A stretch of 64,000 nucleotides of DNA from Thereva unica. Its lineage: Eukaryota; Arthropoda; Insecta; Diptera; Therevidae. The notes beneath the pieces were generated by a model. The model did no database searches and was not told the origin of the DNA. It saw only the letters and a program-made list of their open reading frames with translations. The DNA lies in contig OX465281.1 of NCBI GenBank assembly GCA_949987705.1, positions 256,466,542 through 256,530,541 on the forward strand. Direction: 5' to 3'. Made by a program: the position numbers and the translations under genes. Shown one piece after another: positions 23,171-35,597 of the stretch (the first letter of the stretch is position 1; every line of letters starts with the position of its first letter).

Positions 23171-26100
23171 AGAAAATTGCAAATGGCGATGGCAATAAAT
23201 GGATGGACCTTCTTAAGATGCTGACGTCTGGTAAGAAATCGTACAATAGCAGCAGTGCTGTCTTCTCATGTCGATGTTGGACATGTTGTGACGGGACCTC
23301 CTGTATAAGTTTAAAGGCTAGTATTATTGCTCTAAAAAATCAAATTGTTGAACACAAGAACGATAATAAAAGAGCACAAAAAATTTCCAAAACATCGCCA
23401 CCCCAAGAAACAAAAAAAGTAATGGTCCAATAGTTCAAATCGCAGCATTCACTTCCTATCGAAATCTTTGCAATATTCAGTTCATTCTAGAAGTTTTAAT
23501 TGCTCCAATTTTATCTCCTCCCATAAAAAATTCATCCATCTCTAAGTAAAGCCACCCACGAGTCACGCAAGGGGTGAATAAGTCAATGTGTTATCGTCAA
23601 CTGCGTTCACATGTAAAACAAAGTAAAGAAATTCTCCCATGGAAAAATGCACCCCCAGTGCCCCCGCCCACCCCTCCTTCAAAATTATAAAAAGAACATT
23701 TCTCCGCCACTGCGTTCCGGGGCTATTCTCGAAATCGGATTTATTTCTGTTTGTTGTTCTCCCATGAAAGTTTTCGTCTCTAATCTCGCTCGTTGGAGAC
23801 GTCTATTTATAAATTTATCAATTCCAGAGCAACACGTTTTCCGTCAGTTTTTTGTTCGTTATCAGCACTTACAGCACAAGCTGCTGACTGCCAGCCCAGA
23901 GCCCCGAAACGCTGTGGGGGAAGAGCTCGTCAATTACCATCGAAACTGTGCTATCGAGATTCCAATCGTGTCGAGCTGCTCCAGCCATGTCACGTTTAAT
24001 TTCGTCGCCCTGTCCATGCCGCGTGCCCCCTCCGCCCCTTGGCTCTGGGCTGGCATTGGATAATCGAAACTGTCAGAGTGTTAGCATTGCTCTTGTCTCA
24101 GTTACATACTTACATGACGGCGTGCCCGGGCGTACGTGACAAGGATCAATTAAGTCATTCACAACGAATTAAAATCGCGAAAACAAAAGAAATTGTAACT
24201 AAAAAAAGACATGCTCCCCGCCCCTGTACTCCGGCACCTGTGACGGCGGGGCGAGGGGGGCATTCGAACTTTGAACTGCGTGCATGATCATAAGCGCGCA
24301 CACACGCTCATTACGAGAGGTCGAGTTTAGGATTCAAATAAATAAGAGTCGAATTGGCTTCTTGAGAGGTGCTGGGCAACCGGGCCGAGGGTGTTCTCCC
24401 CTTTCGTGTTTTCCTTATTTATTCGTATTTTTTTCGTCGAACAGGGAAAGCCTCACATGACCGCAATTATGTCACGCAACGATAATTTCCCGTGGAAAAC
24501 GGGAAGTCGGCGATAAGGCAGCCCATTAGAGACGATGATGCCGCCCCAGCACACACAGTAGCAACAGCACAGCACAGGAATAAAGGAGCGCTTCGGCCCT
24601 GTATAGATGGCAGCAGTGCGGCGCATGTCAGATGCGGGCTGCAGGGCGTGATGAGCGGAGAGGGGGGGGGGGCAGAATTCATTTACCGACATGCCAAAGC
24701 ACAAATGAAAATGGAAAGCGAATTCGTGTTTTCGCATGATGAAATTTTATTTGGGAACACATCGCATCGCTGGGAACGCTTTGAATGGCGCGAGCACAAA
24801 AGGCATCGTAAATACCTGCTGCACCCTCCCCACCCTCCAACCTCCGAGGGTACTGTACCGCAATAAGCCGCGGACTGTTGTGGAGCAAATATACATTGTC
24901 TTCATGCAAATTTGCGCGTCTCGAGCACTTTACGACGGTTTGTTAACTTTTAATAAACGCCACGTTTAGCCGCGCTGCTTGCTGCCCGGAAACCGCACAT
25001 AGATATGAAATTTTCCAGACTGCGTGACATTTTCCACATATCTCTCTCTCTCGCGAGCGCGCGCGTTTATTAACTGACAAAGGTGCACTGTGCAATGATC
25101 GTAAAATAAATCGCAGCCACTTTCAGCCTCGTTGAGCAAATTGCAGGCCCAGCACACAGAGCACAGAGGAGGCCCGGGCCTGCCGCTGCAGATCAGCAGA
25201 ATCAGCAACAATAAATCCGCGCGCACAAATGAAGGACAGCCGCTAAACATGTCAACGCAGTCGAAGCCGTTTTCCCGCCACAAATCAACTTCGCCTGTCA
25301 CTGTCGCGTTTGATTAAATTTTCTCTATTCTGGTGGCAGCGGTGGCGGGAGCGCCCAGGGGACAGGGGCCGCGCCACTGCACTTTTAACAGCGCTAACAT
25401 GCTAAATGCATTCAAGCAGACGAGCAGCACTCGAGTTGTGGTCCCCCCCCCCCTTCCGTTGCGACGTCTCCCGCTTCTGTAATGCACAACATAGAAGACG
25501 CGGGACCGACCGATACCAGCCCCATTCCCCGGGCTGCACCTGAAGCACCTTGTCCCACCGTGGACCTGCACTGCACAACCCCTGGCCCCGTCCGTTTCGC
25601 TTGCTTTGTTGCAAGACCTAGGATCGGCAATCGCGATTAATTTCAATTACGTCCGCATGCAATGTGTGTGCTCGATGCAACTGCAATGATATCGTGGACT
25701 GATTAACTCGGACGGCTTCTTGCACTTTTGTGCACTGGCTGCAATTCTGCCGCAACGACTCAGCGCTTGTGCCCGCTGCATGCATTCACATGGGAAACGT
25801 CTGCGGGGCTCAAAGGACTTGCTGGCAACATGCGTTTCTTACGCCGACGGGGCGAGGCGGCCCGGGGGCGGGAACCGTATAAATTCGGGAAACAACGTGC
25901 AACAGCGGAAGTCGCTCTTAAAATCGGATTTAATTGGCCGCCGGTGGCTGTTTTATGGGCGCTGAAGGAAATATTTCAGTGGAGCCGTTATTACAGGGTG
26001 TGGAAATTAATGGTGGGGTTTTTTCGGGTCGTGTCCAAATTTGTTTTTGGCGTTTTGTTTTTTCACTTCGATCGCAAGAGAGATAAAAAAGTATTTTTGT

Positions 26101-27194
26101 TTTCCGTTCGGCGGACGCTGTTTATCATGATTTGCTTAAACATTGTCGCAGGTTGCTCATGTTGGAAAGTTTCAACAACTTTGTCGATGATAACGACTTA
26201 ATTAATTGTCCCAAAATCATCATTATCATTATAACAAATACTCACATTTGAGTACGGAGCTTCTACAGTGATTTTGACATGGGTTTGATTAGATAGGATT
26301 ATAAAAGAAGCAGTTCGAAACTCAACAATATGAGAACCACTTGAAACGTCGGATGATCTGTAATTATCGGAAATATTCCAACTCGAAATTGTTTAATTTT
26401 AGACAAGCAGAAAATGTGAAAATCATCATCGATAATAATAATGTTTTGTAGGCGCCCCTTTGCTCTTTCTGCTGTAATGAAGCTGTCTTTCGTTGTTATG
26501 TGCCGTCTCTGGATCCTGATCCTTTGCCTTGTCGTTCTTGATGTCGAGAAGAGAGTATTGCCCTGCTGGAGTAGTACGTCGCTGTGATCCTGCGCCCCAT
26601 ACAACCACCTAAACCGTGAGTGAAGCAGGCAGCCCGTCGCAACGAATTCACCAACGCTTCTGATTGCCGCACAGACCCATACGATCATGTTGCTCCGTGT
26701 TTCACCATTGGCATAATACACAGCGAGGGAATTTGCATTCAAGTCACAATTCAAGAAAATTCAAGTTTATCTCAGTCGTGACGCTTCGCACATAATATGC
26801 ACTTTTTAAGCTAAGCTTAGGCCGTTTACATCCCAAACGCAAAGTGGAAACGAAAATAGGAAATCTTTCATCGCATAGAAGTTTGTATGCGTCCCTCTCT
26901 ATTCATCAACTTCGAATCCCCGTTCGTGCAACATAGAGAAAATCAGGCGAATTTCTGTACGAGAAAAGAGGTCCAATTTGCGTTTCCACTTTGGGCCTTT
27001 ATGGGTTTTTATGCGGGAAGAGCGTTGAGCTTCCCCCATTGCTTTCCTATTAACGCAGTCGATAAGCCTGCCACCATAATCATTGGTGGTTGCGTGAAGG
27101 CTATGGCTGCCTATTGCTCCCAGATACTGAACCTTCTTCCTGATCATTTTTATATCATTCGAGGGTCTATTGTTCTTCCGTTGGTTCATGTACA
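23171..27194. other. 4 kb without a recognised gene, partly GC-rich
   Basis: GC-rich, low-complexity stretches at 24.2-26.0 kb create many overlapping open frames on both strands. None has a recognisable domain. The C and G runs (about 24660 and 25442) and the TCTCTC run (25039) are simple sequence. No splice-flanked exon could be defended. Confidence 0.4.
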
Positions 27195-27785
27195 TTGATA
27201 ATGGCGATGTTGCGAACTTCACTTACTGTGCATGTTCCCAATTTCCAATGGAAGCTAGCGCTAATGGTACCTATTCCAAAAACAGTTTCTCCTTTGCAAC
27301 CCTCTGATTTCTGTCCAATGTTTCTTGTTGGAAGAAAAGTATCTGATGCCTTGGACTATACCAGACTTCTCGAAAGCATTTGATTCAGCTGATCATGCAG
27401 AAATTAGGTAATAATTTCGGTCTTGGTTCTACTGTTGTGAAATTAATTCTAAGCAACTTACATATCTGGTCGTTCTCAAATAGTTAAAATACACTTCTCC
27501 GAGCCGATATTTCTATGCTGTGGTGTTCCGCAAGGCTCTATTGTAGGGCCCTTGCTGTTTAGCATTTACATTAATGTCCTTTTCCTCACATTTCTTCACT
27601 TCAGACTTAACCATGATTTGAGGACTGCTACCAATAAACTTTCCATTGGACTGCTACCAATAAACTGCCCCTAAATCCTAGGAAATGCCTTGTGGTTAGT
27701 AAAACTCCCATTGTATTAAGTCCTCGCACCAATGGCAATAACTGATGTCATCTTGCCTTATGTTGTCTCAGCCAAAAACCTAGGC
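27195..27785 (+). pseudogene. LINE reverse-transcriptase remnant (Jockey/CR1-like)
   Basis: Segments in RT order across frames: WKLALMVPIPKT with PLQPSDFCP (normally PSDFRPIS), DFSKAFDSADH (motif A, normally FDSVDH), then CGVPQGSIVGPLLFSIYIN (motif B, around 27520-27575), LNPRKCLVVSK (post-catalytic NPxKC) and a VSAKNLG segment. The catalytic YADD is not readable. Multiple frameshifts and stops make it a pseudogene. It differs from the 10.9 kb copy (SIVGPLLF versus SHLGPLL), so it is another family. Confidence 0.8.
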
Positions 27786-28130
27786 CCCTATGCTGAAAGT
27801 CGAGTCACCACGACACGACAAGCCGTTATCGGTGTTAACTTAGCATCGTTCGTTGGACGCCATTTGACAGTTCTCTTCTTCTTCTTGACAGTTCTCATTT
27901 GACAAACAATAACAAGCAAAAAAATTAATACTTAGAAACAAAAATTTGCAAGTAAACGTCAATCCCGTTTTGACAGTTTTGAGCTGTGCTAGCTACATTT
28001 TAGCTAAGCCAAAAACCAGAAATAATTTAGCTAGTAGCGCTAAGAAAATGGTGTTTATGACTCTGTTAACACGCCTAGCTTAGATAAAATAATTTGAGCC
28101 TAAACGCGCCCATTGTAGTACTAGATTGGT
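27786..28130. repeat. interspersed repeat, partner of the 22.8 kb MITE
   Basis: It begins with GCCCCTATGCTGAAAGTCGA, close to the left end of the hairpin MITE at 22768. TTTGACAGTT and TTAGCT motifs recur further in. I could not find the opposite end, so the boundary on the right is a guess. Confidence 0.35.
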
Positions 28131-30599
28131 TTTGAAGAGCTGCGCCATCTTCATGTTGAGTTTAAATCTTTTCAGACTACTCCGTATGCGAGTCAGATAT
28201 AGGGACATCTGTGATAGAATTTCGTAGACCTTAGCAGGAGTGTGGCATGTCATTGTATTGTAGGCAGTGACTATACTCGTAGATCGACCTAAATCATGGG
28301 CGATGATAGGTCTCGTGAAGCATTATTGGCATTATGTTATCCATTTCTGCTGGAACTGGACCGTTCATTGCCCAAAGTAGAGTAATTCCATAGTTACTTT
28401 TCAAGAAACTCCCGAGTTTTTTCCAGAAGACGTTGTATCATGACCTATCTCCTTGCCTGACTTAAGATAGCTGGGTGAGATATTTTGCTTACTGAATCCA
28501 TATTCTAATGCGTGTGAGTGTCTCGCCTTTGTAATTTCTGATGGTTTACATATTATTTAGTTGCTTTAATCTGTCTCGAGAATCTCGGGCAATTTTGCTG
28601 CATTTTCGCTACACATGCAGACAGAATGAGTCTAAATTTAAGCGCAGGAATCCTTCACTTTTACAACATCATTGTCAATTCCCAAGACACCATTTACTAT
28701 TTAATCCCCTGCGCCAATTTGTGAACGTTGCTTTGGCGGCGGCAATCATTTGAACAATTTCAACAAGAATTACGGCAAATTTTACGTCTTAATTCACCTG
28801 AGGAGTGACTCGTCCGTCCGACTCGCGTCTATTTATACCCGCACAAGATACCTCCGTGGCTACACGCAGAGCTTAATTAAATTTTAAACGCTGCGCGAAT
28901 ATAGGTGCAGACCGAGATCACAGCCCCCCTCGGTGCCCCACACACCGCCGTCGTCGTCAGGCCCTCTCGATGGCGGTGTATTGAGCAGATCTGTCAACCC
29001 AATTCATGGGCCAGAGCAGCGAGCAGCATAAATACTTCTTAATTAGATTTCATTCGTTAAATGGCGAATTTATAAGCCACAAATTAATGAATAATTCACG
29101 AGGCAAGCGACAGCACGACGACAATGATCCGTCGAGTAATAATTGCCCAAGAAGCACGGCTGAGCCGCAATGGTCATGCGGTATACCTCTCTGCTCTAGC
29201 GGCAGCACAGCAAATCGCTGACGATTCGAGCGGAAAAAATTTTAGGTTCACTTTGTGCACATTGAGGTTCTGTGCCGGCCTCTGCCGCCGTGCCCTGGAC
29301 CCTGGAGGGTCCAAGCGACTTCAAAAGGTACCCATTACTACCCCCACTGTGTCCGATTGCGCGACGCACGTTGAATCAGATCTCGCCAGGGGGCTAAGGG
29401 AGCACCGATTATTTGCATAGCGAAAATCGCTTATTTCTGCCTCTCTATACACACACAAGTGTGCGCGGGGTGCGGTGTTCAGACTGCAGAGGTGGACCGG
29501 AAGGCGGGCAGCGCAGGGGGCACTGATTACAGGTTACGGGGAGGCAGCAGTGTGGTGAAAATGCTCACAAAGCGAGGAAATTTATGGCCGCGGTTAATTC
29601 TCGGTGAATGGCTTAATGAGGACCGAGGGGCTCCGCTGTTGACTCTGCGTTAGGGAATGACGAATGAAGGGGATTTGAGGTGGAACTGCATGATGTAGAC
29701 CGACAGATTCGATTTTTGAGGTTAAGTGGTGACCAGTCCTCATGTTATGCGAGTGTAATCGGATTAATTAAAAAAAATTGTTTAGAAATTTATTACGAAA
29801 TTTATTTATAGACGAACGGCGATTGGCTGGAATGTTTGGAGTGGATTTCCCGTCGTTTGTAGAATATGACACTCAAGTGAATCTCTGATAGTAAAAGTTT
29901 TGTTTTGATTTTTGTAATTAATAATTGTGGGCTTCATGCAAATTAAATTGCATGGCACGACACGGGGCGTTCTCAATCTAGTAACCCTTGCCTGTAGCTT
30001 CAAAGTTAAACCGTGCTCTGATATTGTATTCATCGGTCCAGTCCAGATCCCGCCATTGGAACATCCACCAGCTTGCTGAAAAGGCCCTTGCAGGTCGCAC
30101 TTTGATGCAACATACCGAACGTTATAGGTATACGCGTGGACTGGGCAATTCGAAGCGGTTTGCTGAACCTATTCTGGGCTACAAAAATGACGTTGTAGGT
30201 TTTAGTACAGTAGACCAACGTAGTGGCTAAAAAACGTTAAAGGAAGAAAGCTATTGATTGCCTAGCGAACCATATTCTAATGAAAATCTCTTCCCAGGAG
30301 TTCCCTACCTACATTTTTCCTGAGGCGGCAACTGTGTATGTGTGTTTGTGGAGAGTGTTTTTGGAGAGTAACTGAGCCTGAATAAAAATAAGACTCGCCC
30401 TCACCTAGTATGAAAAAGCACGAGGCACGGTGTACGCCTGACTACAAATGACACTAGCCTGCTCCTTGCCTGCAACAGACACCCACGCACAACGTCAAAT
30501 GGCCTGTATGGCAACCAAATGAGGCGTTGTAAGCTCACAGTTTTCCTAAACTCATATTTAAACAAAAGCAAAACAAGACGTCTGTTTGAAACCTTAAAA
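28131..30599. other. non-coding interval
   Basis: No gene found. It includes the block 28770-29060, which holds a MEF2-like CTATTTATA (about 28829) and TTAATTAA sites, and a GC-rich run near 29.3-29.6 kb with uninformative open frames. Confidence 0.4.
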
Positions 30600-30785
30600 C
30601 CTCCAGATTGGCAAATTCGTCGGCCATATTGGCTCGGCCATTTTGAATTCATAAGTTTTCGTTATTTTCTACATTTAAAACTTCAACATACCCACTTTCG
30701 TTGAAATCGGAACACAATTGGCAAATTCAACCATATTTGGTGGCCATTTTGGTTTTCGAAAATCGGGCTTTGATATGCAGGTTTA
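30600..30785 (-). repeat. interspersed repeat, inverted copy of the 41.2 kb unit
   Basis: Read on the minus strand, the run GCCCGATTTTC, AAAATGGCC, ATATGGTTGAATTTGCC, GTGTTCCGATT, GAAAGTGGG matches, in the same order, bases 41185-41270 on the plus strand. Class unknown. There is no coding capacity. Confidence 0.65.
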
Positions 30786-31357
30786 CACTACCGGACACTG
30801 AACAGCCAAAAGGAACGAGCGATCTAGGTTTATGGAGACGAGAGAACGACGGGGAGGGCGGAAAATTTTAATGAAAACTTTTATCGGACCGCGGAACGAA
30901 TATTTTCACAATTCCTGCGTTGTTGTTGTTGCTAGGATGAGAAAGCAAAAGAAAATTTGAAAAAGCAACAACAAAAAGCTTTGGGCTTTTATTAATTCGT
31001 TCATTTGCTCGTCCGTCGGAGTTTCGCCCGTGAAAACGCTCATGCGATTTTCCATCGGACTTTAAAAGAGAATTAACGATAACAGCTAAGTTTTGTCTGT
31101 GTTCGGTCGTGTAAAGCCAGCCATTGGAAACCTCCACGGACCTCATCGGTTTTTTGTCATGAAAGCAAATTTAAAGACGTCAAAAGTATTTTTCTAGATT
31201 AAAGCCTCGTACGCGTAATCGTTTTTATCTGCCTTAAAACTAAACTTTTTCATTAACTTCACCCGAACAAAAATAAAGAGTCGTGCGGAAAAGTCCAAAC
31301 GAAGCACAGTAGCCTCACACTTTTTTAGACTAAATGGAGTAAAATTGTGACTTTAAG
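30786..31357. other. no recognised gene
   Basis: Short unique-looking stretch with chance frames only. Confidence 0.4.
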
Positions 31358-31520
31358 AAATTGTATAGGACGAAGAAAACGGCCAATTATGGCTTATTAA
31401 AGAGTGCCATTAACGTACTCAGTAGACCCGTTTTCGTTCGATTGCGTAGGTCAAGCAGCATTGAACTCATTTAGTACTTAGTTGGGGGACCGCTTCGAAA
31501 AGCGACTACTCGCGTTTGGA
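31358..31520 (+). mobile_element. 5S rRNA-like SINE, copy 2
   Basis: The copy starts AAATTGTATAGGACGAAGAA and holds the 5S-like run (TTCGTTCGATTGCGTAGGTC, AAGCAGCATT, TTAGTACTTAGTTGGGGG, GACCGCTTCG). It is the best match to the 5S C-box region of the three copies. Confidence 0.75.
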
Positions 31521-33944
31521 ATTGTCGAATACCAGTAGTGATTTATATCTCTAACCCTTTGTAAAACCCTGGACCCGAACCATTGCTCATAATGGTCATA
31601 AAATTCCCTCCGTGATATAATTCACGAAAACGAATATTTAAGTGGATTATCTGCCGCCATTTAAATTTGTGCTCCATAATAAAATATTACGACAAGATTT
31701 ATTCACCGAAAGAAGACTCCATGAAAGTAATATTGCTCGCGTGTATCTTCTTTTTCTTTTGATCACGGCTTTTATGTTGCTGTTCACTGTGTGTTCATAA
31801 AATTGAAAAGTTTTCAACTGCAATAAAATTCCTGTAAAGTGCCTTTAAGAACTTCCCATCAGTGCCCGGGGCTTCAGTCTATAAATCAGTTTTTTTATTG
31901 AATTCCCTCGAAAGTTCTAAGATTTTTCTAGCTGCTGCCGCCGCCGCTGCATGACTCCTTTCGTTCGTTCGTAGAACATCGACAGACAAAATCGGGAAAG
32001 TTTCCATCTTCCTCCGTTGAATCCTGCTCAACTGCGGATCTCCGGGTACATTTACACCATGCTATGTGTATATAGGTAGTGGGGTAGATAGATGGAAAGG
32101 TAGAAGGATAGGAAAGTCCCGTTTGCACTTTATATTCGTTAGGTTCAGTCGAGTTGCCTTCTGAAACAGAAGAGACTGGAATCGTTCGTTCCATTCTTCT
32201 AGGACTCGAGTATGAATCAGCGTTGATAACCACCCTTCCCCATCCCATTTTGCACCATCGTTTTTGCCTCCCACTCTTTTCCAGCGTGAATTCGAAGCTT
32301 AAAGCTGGGGCAATACACTGTATCTAGCAACTACTGTCGGTCGCAGAGGTGGCGGGCGGAGGGGGGCTCAGTTCTCGAAAAAAGGACGAAATTCAAGTGA
32401 AAAACGAAATGCTTAAAAAGAATGCTTTTACTCCACTTTAAAGTTGTTTCCCGGGCGTTTTTTGCCGCCATCAATTTTTCGTATCTCGTACAAAGAGTTT
32501 GTTGGCTGCGAATTGGTGGCTGGGAAGCTCCTGTTCTGTTCCTCGATTCCTGGCTGCATGTAAGTGAGCAGCCGAGTCTAGTAGCAATCCACAACTACGT
32601 TTTGTCTACTTACGCTGTCTTTGTCAGGATTCAAGGATTCCCGACTGATAATGCCTTTGCCTTGTGCTCCGTGCTGCTCCTAGTAGGTAGCGACAGTGGG
32701 GATAAAGGGGATTTTCCTTGTTGATCCTTCTTTTGTTCTCGGAAAGATTTTAGTTAATTAAAAGTTGAAGTTTTTGTCTGGGAACAATTTTCGTTTTGTT
32801 TGTTTCATTTTCGTTTTCTACTTTTATCACGCTTAATCCTTTTTTTGGGGAGGGGAAGAGGTGGGGTTTTGCTTTGAAAGAAACAACGATTTCGCCAAAA
32901 ACAGGGCGTGAATCTCTTCTTCTTCTCTCTCATTTAATTGCACACAAAAAGGTAATCATTGAATTATGTTTAATCGCGTTTGAAAAATATCTGACCTCTA
33001 ATATTGCCTTTGTGTATGTGTGTGTGTGGATTTAAATGATTTTTTAAATTGTTTTGTTTTTTCCATTTTAATTTTGTTCACGAATTGTTTTTTGGTAATT
33101 TCTGCATCCGTTCTTTGTGGCAATTAATTAATGATCTTTCTTCTTCTTCTAATTAATTATTATCGTCTTGTTGACATTTGAGGCTTTTGTACGGAAACAT
33201 GTCGCAGCAAAGAAGAAATGTGACTCACCGAAATGTCGTTGAATATTTTACGGAATTTATTTGTGCATTTTGTGTTAATTGATGGAGATTTTTTGATTTT
33301 GATGCATAACAATTGTCGTCTTACATCAGAACGAACGAAACGAGACAAACGGATCCGTGGTAAATATGACAGCATCCATCGAAAATAATACAGCTGCACG
33401 CGATAGTGTGGCTTCGTCGACCTCTATACATCATCGCGTTCAGAAACTGCACGAATTTCACGAAACACTCCAGCTTCGCAGCAAATTTTGAACTTGAATT
33501 TGCACGCTTACAAGGTTCAATAATTAGCTCAGAAACTGAAGCCCATGGACCATTTGAAACCTCGCCCATACGCAGAATGGATACACCGAATCGATTCGAT
33601 TGTCGTTTAAATCAATTTACGTTCACAAAACGCAACTTCTACCTCAAATAAATAGATCGTTCAATAATTCAATTAAAGATGGCGCTCGTAGTATCAAAAA
33701 AGATTTGCTTCGTATACTAGTCATTTGTCACTAGGCTGCTGTCAAAGTTTCCCTCACGGAGTATTAAGCCCGATTGAACTTAAAATTGCGAAAAATAACA
33801 CAAAAAATTTAAAATTAAATTGAAAATGATTTCGGGCCTGGACGTCCAACTTTGGGTCACTTTTTCGTTTACTGCTGGGCGTATGTCACGCACAATCTTG
33901 GCCTCCAAGGCGTCAATTGTTATTGGCCAGTGACTTCACGTAGC
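31521..33944. other. no recognised gene
   Basis: Overlapping short frames only. The region is AT-rich with scattered TTAATTA cores, and TTCTTCTTCTTC-type runs near 33140. Confidence 0.4.
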
Positions 33945-34760
33945 CCCACAAAAAATATCGAGAGGTGGAAAATCGAACGAACTTGTAGGCCAATTGACAG
34001 GTCCATTTCTCGAAATCAACTTATATCGCCAAATTTTTATTTCAATAAGTCGATGGTTATGTTGAAACCACATCTCGTTCGAATCAATGACATCCACATT
34101 TTCAACAATAAAATCATTGATCATGGTGCTGTCACGATCTTTATTGACAATAACGCGAGCTCCGGCTTCTTTTTGAATAAATAAGGCCTGATGATGCCAC
34201 CAGTGCATTTTTCTGGTTGCAATAGAGTCTGTAGGGTCTCTTGTCCATTGGTCTCACTCCATATGCAGCAATTTTGCTTATTAACAAAACCGTCAAGTCA
34301 AAAAATAAGCCTCATCGAAAACAATTTGGCGGTTACTAGTATCCAGCTGTTGTAGAGCACAATCGGCTAAAGAACGACGCATATGATGGTCACGTGACTT
34401 TAATTCCTGCATCAGCTGGATCTAATACGGGTGTATACCAAGATCTTTGCGCAAAATTTTGCAGGCAGTAGACCGGTAAAGAGCCCCAATGCATGTGCCC
34501 GACGACGAATCTATGTTTGGATTTTCTTCCAGAGTTTCCATTTCAGTGACGATATTATCTTTAGTACGCACATTCCTTCGAACTGTTGGTGTTTTTGCAT
34601 CATTTAAAGATATGTGGCATGAAATCTATCCACATACAACTCGACGGATGGCTTGCTCAGATGGACGATTATGTACACACCAAAAAATAACGAAGTCATT
34701 TGTAAGTTGGACCAATCGACAACTGATTTTCAAAGTAAATTTGAATTTGTAGCGTTTTTC
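33945..34760 (-). pseudogene. Tc1/mariner-superfamily transposase remnant
   Basis: On the minus strand, transposase segments appear in order across frames: RPSEQAIRRVV (helix-turn-helix side, about 34660), NVRTKDNIVTEMETLEENPN (about 34560), STACKILRKDLGIHPY (about 34460), HHMRRSLADCALQQL (about 34370), GFVNKQNCCIWSE (around the second half of the catalytic domain, about 34280), EMWFQHNHR (normally MWFQQDGA, where a catalytic Asp sits) and ISRNGPVNWP (about 34000). The catalytic Asp in MWFQHN is replaced. In-frame stops and frameshifts rule out activity. The family pattern is that of mariner-like IS630-type transposases. I could not place the TIRs. Confidence 0.85.
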
Positions 34761-35540
34761 AAGCATCAGTTTATCCATGATAGCTGCTGAAATCGACCAA
34801 TTTTTGAAGAGTCATTACCAGTAATGCAAAATGAGTCGAAAAGAAGGTCAAAAGCCGTCAAAAGTACTCGCGAAGCAAGGAAAGATGCCGAAAAAGGTGA
34901 TGCGCTATGCTGTGGAACTAGATCGTCCACCCTAAGGTACTTCAATTTGGCCAAACGATTGATTCTAAACATTACTGTTGACAACTAGAGGCATTAGGCC
35001 GGGCAATTGAACGAAATGCCTATCTACACATTTCTTTGATGATCAGTCAAAAATGGGAGTCCTGTCAAACTTTAAATCGGCTTTACTCATGTGTCAATTG
35101 TGAGGCGGTACAGAAACAAGGTAATGTGGAAGAGACTGACAGCTTCGACTTTTCTGAAAATCTGGCACCAAGTGACGTCAGCACTAAATGAAATTTCTCT
35201 TTACTTGTTTTAGTCATCAAAGTTTACTGAAATGTGATTAGGCCATGTTTGTGAGGAAACTCGTATGCACGCAATGCTATGCACGTAATGACTTTGATGC
35301 AACCGGATTGCGTCCACGCGTAGTGATCCGAATGTGAATGTTCTTTTTCTCTGTGTGAGATCGAAACAGTTTTCTATTGACTGTGTTTAATAAGATTTGG
35401 TGGGACTATTGCTGATGTGGCTTTTAGGAAGTCACCTTGGTATTGGCGCTGTTTCAACTATTAGGTTCTACTTTATTACCATTGCAACAACTTCATTTCC
35501 GCATGTAATTTAGATTTTAACATACATATTAACTTTTACA
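34761..35540. other. no recognised gene
   Basis: Sequence between the mariner remnant and the second ratchet point. No motifs recognised. Confidence 0.4.
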
Positions 35541-35544
35541 ATTA

Positions 35545-35597
35545 CTAATTCATTCCCAAATTTTAATCAATGTTTTCTCTTTTTCTTCCAGGTAAGT
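35545..35597 (+). promoter_or_regulatory. candidate recursive splice site (ratchet point) 2
   Basis: A 17-base pure pyrimidine tract (35573-35589) ends in CAG (35589-35591), directly followed by GTAAGT (35592-35597). Branch-site candidates are TTTAATC (A at about 35566, 25 nt from the AG) and CTAAT (35545-35549). The structure is the same zero-length-exon arrangement as at 10742, and it lies 24.8 kb downstream on the same strand. Two such matches on one strand support a long plus-strand intron. Confidence 0.72.

Noticed and set aside
26299..26754. 151-codon minus open frame as a gene
   Set aside because: No recognisable domain and no exon boundaries that fit.
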